Made by a program: the position numbers and the translations under genes. This document shows, in pieces, positions 59,921 through 64,000 of a DNA stretch of 64,000 nucleotides (positions within the stretch are counted from its first letter, which is position 1; the number at the start of each line of letters is the position of its first letter). The notes under the pieces are model-generated. The model saw only the letters and a list, made by a program, of their open reading frames with translations. It ran no database searches and was not told the DNA's origin. The DNA comes from Sipunculus nudus. Taxonomy: Eukaryota; Annelida; Sipuncula; Golfingiida; Sipunculidae. The stretch lies in the NCBI GenBank assembly GCA_026874595.1, contig CM049310.1, positions 69,141,556 through 69,205,555 on the forward strand, in the 5' to 3' direction.

Positions 59921-62900
59921 TTAATACTCTTCCGGATGTGCCTCATCCAAGTGTTCATAACATTCTGTGCTACTGTCAAAGGTTTCCATACACTGCCAAC
60001 AAATAGTGCTGCTACAATGCACGCAATGCATGCAGTCACACCCGCCATTTTTCTCAATTCCAATAAGGCAATGCGGACACAACTTCCGGTTGCTGGGATC
60101 CTCAGATGCCCATTTCTGCATATGTTCATCGAGACGATTTATCTCCTCTAGACGAGGTCGAAACTCCTCACAAGTCTGCCCCTCGTGGTATTTGACGTGA
60201 CACGATGAGCAAAGGAATTTCTGGCAAAATGAACAAAACATTTTGACACCAGTGTCTGTAGCAGAATAAACTCCAGGACAGTCAGAGGTAATACAAAAGC
60301 GCAGCTTTCTCCCACTGTTTGACACATAGTTTGCCAATGTACAAGTCAGCAGTTTTGTTTTATCAGTTCTGTTTGGCAGAAGCCTTTCGAAATCTGAGGA
60401 ACAGAGAAGTTCATCACAGTTTTCTTCCGGGCAAGACACTGGAAACTGTCCAGCAGCAACTTTTACATTGACGTATCCGACAATGCATTCGTGGCAAAAC
60501 ACATGCCCGCAGAGACTTGTATCGAAGGCAGATCTTGTAATCTCACAGACACACAGAGAACATTCAGGCAGGCTGACTCTCCCAGAGCCAGGATGACAAT
60601 TTTCTGCGGCGACAAGTTTGTCCATGACCATACATAAATGTTCTTCGTCTACTCCACAGATCATGCCGTCATCAGCTGATGCGATGATTCGGTGTTTAGG
60701 GTCTTGCTGGAAGTTCTTAACAACTTCTTGAAGCGGCGGGCTCATCTCGCTAGGAAAGTGCACAAGGAACTCAGCTGTTTTTGTAAGGGCTCGCAATAGA
60801 ACTTTCAGATCTGCTGGTGCAACTCTTTTCTTTTTCTTTGGACCAAAAATTAATGCTAATTTATCCATGTGGTTAATTTCAATGTAACACCCTTTGCCCT
60901 TTGACAGACCGTCAATTTTTAGTTTCCCTTCTGTGGTTGCACACATTTCTAGATCTCTCTCCTTCAAACGAAGCATAGTGGGTTCAAACATTTGTTCTAG
61001 ATCATCTACTACAGATTTATAGATTTGGATATTAGATGCCTGTATATCAAAGCTAATTTTACATTTCTCTTCCCTGGTATGAAACGTCAGTTTTGAACCG
61101 TAGGTAGACTGAAGGTTTGCCAATTTGCCTGCAAGGGAGTCTTTCAGCGTACCGTACATTTCTTCACAAAGGGTAATCCGGCACAGGCGATCTAAAACTG
61201 CATTGACCTTTAGCCCTTTCAGGTCTAATGAGCTCAGAGATTCCTTCAAAGAAAAGTAATCCGCCGGTTTTTCAAGTTGAAGGATCGCTTTAAAAACCAC
61301 GCTTGATTCGTCCACAGGATTCTCCTGCAAATTAAACTGGTATCTCTTTTCTAAATAACTTAACGTTTTCTCAAGTTGTTGCATGTCGCATTCAAATCGG
61401 TTTCGTAATTCCTTAAGGGACTTCTCTGTCCTCTCAACCTTTACCTCTGTTCCACAGACACCCATGGAACAGCATGCAGCTTCTACTTCTTTCTCCGTGA
61501 CGTCAGGATGCAAATGCACAAGGTAAAAAGCGCATGCGCCGCTCACGTCGCTTTTCACTGCTGCTTTGGATCTCCCTACCATGACTGATTTCTGTTTAAC
61601 TGCACGACGGACTTCCTTGTGGTTTCTTACCTGCACTCGAGCCCTTCCTGTTTCACATATTTTACTCTTCCACTCCAGGATCACCCTTGGCTTTGTGTCA
61701 GTTTCGTACGCTTTGGTAACAGGACTGTCATCATATGGCTGGAAACGATATTTTTCAAACCAAATATCGGTGTAAGTTTCCAATAATCTGATTGCTTTCT
61801 GTTCAGTGTCCAGCGTGCATATGCGATACAGCACGAAACCTTCAGGGCAATTTGCACGTTTGTAATCAAACCTGGAGGGAAATTCTATTTCCTTAAAGTC
61901 TAAATTAAATTGATACTTCATATCATCCACAAACTCTTCAAGTTTAAATTCCCTGGATTCTGGAACAAAAACATACAGTTTCCTCGTCGGCTGGTCACTA
62001 ACCAAGTCCTTGATGACACCTCCAGCACCCATGAAGAGCTTTACCATGTTGCTTGTTGGGGAGAGTGATGCAACTGAAACCTCTTCTAGAACCTCTGTCT
62101 TGATTTCAGCCAAAACACAATCAAGAAGCGCGGACACATCCGCCACGGAAGTCGATGGAGCGAAGACTCTGAGGGAAGCGCGTGGGACGCTCTGGCTCAC
62201 AAGGGGGCGCTCTCCATCACAGGCACTTTCTAATCGTTGTATTAGGCCATTCTTGGAACGACCATCCGTGTCAAGAAGCTTTGACAGTTTGTCATGCACA
62301 CTGCGACCTAGATTGCTATAAACTATTTCTTGCCATGTCAGTTCCTCCCACTTATTTAAAGTGGACCTCGAAACAATATTTCGATTTACAAGATACTCTA
62401 TGTGTTCCTGGTTCACGGCACAAAACAGATGGGCTACAGCATCTTCTAATGTTGAACTGATTCGTGCACACACGACATATTTTGGCATTTTTGGACACCC
62501 GGACCAGCTGATACGATGTTTCTGGTTACAACCAGCGTAGCCCAGCTTTTGATGACCTCGGTAGATGTATATATCAGAATACCACACAGTGACAATCAGT
62601 CTTTGAAGCGCATTATCAGTCTCTACAACATTCTCAAAAAACTGCAGTTTTCCTGCAGTACAATGGCGTTTCAATTTACTCCACATGGAGATGACGCTGG
62701 ATTCAATCTTTTCAAGCTGTTTTGACGCAAACCCGTTTTGGTTGCACCACTGGCTCCCCCTGCCCGCGGCCAATGAACTAGCCCAGCTCCGCATTACTGA
62801 CAATATGTGAAGGACTGGACAGTGTTGAAGATGGCGTTGTTTCCTGGTGAGCTTCTTCTGGTATAATTGTGGAATGTTTATCACCTCGGGCCGTTGAATG

Positions 62901-63124
62901 TATGCCGCAATGATCAACGGTTCTAATATCAACTGAGTCTCAGTCACACTTCTTGTAATGAAAATATCCAACGGTTCTACCCCAGTTACAGGAAAACATG
63001 TAGCTACATTTTTCTGCCTAAATTTATTCATTGCTGCCTTCTTGTGAGATACCTGGGTCCCTTGGCCGCCCTCTTCTGAAGAACCCGCTGGGGCTGCTTG
63101 CAATCCCCCCTCGTTTGGAGGCAT
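59921..63124 (-). CDS. RING-IBR-RING E3 ubiquitin ligase, DEAH12-like (1067 aa, single large exon)
   Basis: RBR ligases pass ubiquitin from an E2 through a RING2 cysteine. RING1 here is C855, C858, C872, H874, C877, C880, C898, C903. The IBR is C944, C949, C964, C967, C972, C975, H980, C985. RING2 has C1016, C1019, catalytic C1029 (IEKNGGC), C1034, C1037, C1042, C1045. The tail CYEHLDEAHP resembles the end of plant DEAH11/12 and their animal relatives. Residues about 50-175 (LEPLIIAAYIQRPEVINIPQ; WCNQNGFASKQLEKIESSV) resemble the HA2/OB end of DEAH helicases, yet no helicase core lies in this exon. The middle, about 300-820, is low-homology with charged helical parts. An acceptor (CTCATTTCAG|GAGCAAAATG) directly precedes the ATG, so upstream exons may exist. 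The substrate is unknown. Confidence 0.88.
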   Translation of the reverse strand: MPPNEGGLQAAPAGSSEEGGQGTQVSHKKAAMNKFRQKNVATCFPVTGVEPLDIFITRSVTETQLILEPLIIAAYIQRPEVINIPQLYQKKLTRKQRHLQHCPVLHILSVMRSWASSLAAGRGSQWCNQNGFASKQLEKIESSVISMWSKLKRHCTAGKLQFFENVVETDNALQRLIVTVWYSDIYIYRGHQKLGYAGCNQKHRISWSGCPKMPKYVVCARISSTLEDAVAHLFCAVNQEHIEYLVNRNIVSRSTLNKWEELTWQEIVYSNLGRSVHDKLSKLLDTDGRSKNGLIQRLESACDGERPLVSQSVPRASLRVFAPSTSVADVSALLDCVLAEIKTEVLEEVSVASLSPTSNMVKLFMGAGGVIKDLVSDQPTRKLYVFVPESREFKLEEFVDDMKYQFNLDFKEIEFPSRFDYKRANCPEGFVLYRICTLDTEQKAIRLLETYTDIWFEKYRFQPYDDSPVTKAYETDTKPRVILEWKSKICETGRARVQVRNHKEVRRAVKQKSVMVGRSKAAVKSDVSGACAFYLVHLHPDVTEKEVEAACCSMGVCGTEVKVERTEKSLKELRNRFECDMQQLEKTLSYLEKRYQFNLQENPVDESSVVFKAILQLEKPADYFSLKESLSSLDLKGLKVNAVLDRLCRITLCEEMYGTLKDSLAGKLANLQSTYGSKLTFHTREEKCKISFDIQASNIQIYKSVVDDLEQMFEPTMLRLKERDLEMCATTEGKLKIDGLSKGKGCYIEINHMDKLALIFGPKKKKRVAPADLKVLLRALTKTAEFLVHFPSEMSPPLQEVVKNFQQDPKHRIIASADDGMICGVDEEHLCMVMDKLVAAENCHPGSGRVSLPECSLCVCEITRSAFDTSLCGHVFCHECIVGYVNVKVAAGQFPVSCPEENCDELLCSSDFERLLPNRTDKTKLLTCTLANYVSNSGRKLRFCITSDCPGVYSATDTGVKMFCSFCQKFLCSSCHVKYHEGQTCEEFRPRLEEINRLDEHMQKWASEDPSNRKLCPHCLIGIEKNGGCDCMHCVHCSSTICWQCMETFDSSTECYEHLDEAHPEEY

Positions 63125-64000
63125 TTTGCTCCTGAAATGAGGACATTAAGTAAATAAGAAAAATATATAATTTACTCAAGGGATTTCTTTTGTTGTGTGC
63201 TAGAAATTAAACATGTGTACATCATCCTTACAAGTTCAAATGTATGAAATGTTCAAGTAATTTTATTTCTCAGTGAAATTTTTATATATATTTCTGTTTA
63301 TTATTTACTTGGTTAATTGTACTTTGTGCAATTGGGGATTGTGCAAAAGGGGGGGGGGGGGGGGGGTTGTCGGGTCATATTTTTGTTCGATTAAATGAAA
63401 ATGTGTAAGTTACGATAAATAAGATTAATATGTCATTACAACCGTCTTGTCATCATTTTACTATTTTACTATACTATATTCCCACTTTTCTATTGATTAA
63501 ATAACAAGATTGTCGTGTGAATTCAGATGTCAATATAATATAAATGTGAATGTGTGCTTACTCTTTACTTTTGGCCTAAAAGGTAAAATGTACTGATACA
63601 TGTCGAAATTCACATTTCTTTGCTATTAAATGAATAAGATAAAACTTCCGTCATATCACACTTCTGTAAAAATAGAGTTATGAACTTCCCAGCTCTCGGT
63701 TCCTGCATGTTGTTTGTCTTAAATATACATTTAACCTATATATCAGTCGCGTGAATTGTGATATTAATAAAAATATCTTTACTGTCCACTTTCACAAAGA
63801 GTTATTGCATTTCTTTTATTTTTAGTATAAATAAACACACCACAGTATGTTTCTGATCCCAGCTGAGAGCCCTTTTTATGAAAGCTTAATAATAACAATT
63901 ATCGATCATATTTGTTACTGGTACTAAGGTAGTGTAAGTTATCTCCAATAGGGGGCACCCCATAGCAAGCACATTTTAGTGAAAGTGATGCCCAACAGGG
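63125..64000. other. Intron or 5' flank of the RBR gene
   Basis: Begins (minus sense) with a usable acceptor and branch-like TACTTAAT. The rest shows no exon that I can support. A poly-G run of about 18 nt lies at 63349-63366. Any helicase-core exon would have to lie beyond 64000. Confidence 0.45.

Noticed and set aside
59869-62725. Plus-strand open frames across the RBR gene
   Set aside because: They are antisense shadows of the minus-strand exon, whose zinc ligands and length make it the coding strand.

Overview
The window is eukaryotic nuclear DNA from an animal, most likely a mollusc and probably a bivalve. It is AT-rich and gene-sparse. It has spliceosomal introns, long (AT)n runs, tRNA-headed SINEs, several short DNA-transposon families and four minisatellites. 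The bivalve assignment is an inference from the mix of repeats and gene families (a DEAH12-like RBR ligase and a GLYAT-like acyltransferase); no single sequence proves it.

Layout. Positions 1-37 kb hold almost no recognisable coding sequence. This part is a mosaic of transposon remnants (pogo-like element at 0.1-1.2 kb; a CCTCCGCC-ended repeat family at 2.6, 6.8, 18.8, 29.2 and 58.1 kb; MITEs at 11.6 and 36.3 kb), satellites (49 bp x ~18 at 8.65 kb, 44 bp x 26 at 26.25 kb, 32 bp x 15 at 31.4 kb), a tRNA-derived SINE (32.8 kb) and an LTR-like unit (33.7-34.3 kb). A CpG-rich promoter-like island lies at 18.4-18.7 kb.

Positions 37.4-53.4 kb carry the main result: two tandem paralogues on the minus strand. 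Both can be read exon by exon, with eight coding exons of identical length (56, 131, 204, 47, 127, 171, 35 and 93 bp), each giving a 287-residue protein. They encode a secreted EF-hand-type protein with a signal peptide, one canonical EF loop, several degenerate ones and three N-glycosylation sequons. By hand count about 30 of 287 residues differ. Both share a GC-AG intron that splits the canonical EF loop, and a conserved proximal promoter block with a TATA box. Their introns carry unrelated insertions (hAT-like element with a nested MITE, SINE, small pogo-like MITE, AT microsatellite), so the duplication predates much of the local transposon activity.

Positions 55.5-56.4 kb hold an intact single-exon glycine N-acyltransferase-like gene (minus strand). 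A 108-bp repeat with a ~306-bp higher-order period follows at 57.0-57.8 kb. Positions 59.9-63.1 kb hold one 1067-codon open exon (minus strand) for a RING-IBR-RING E3 ligase whose N-terminal part resembles the tail of a DEAH helicase; in this exon the helicase core is absent, and the usual RING2 histidine next to the catalytic cysteine is a cysteine.

All recognised genes are on the minus strand. Nothing suggests that the EF-hand pair, the acyltransferase and the ligase work in one pathway; they look like independent neighbours.
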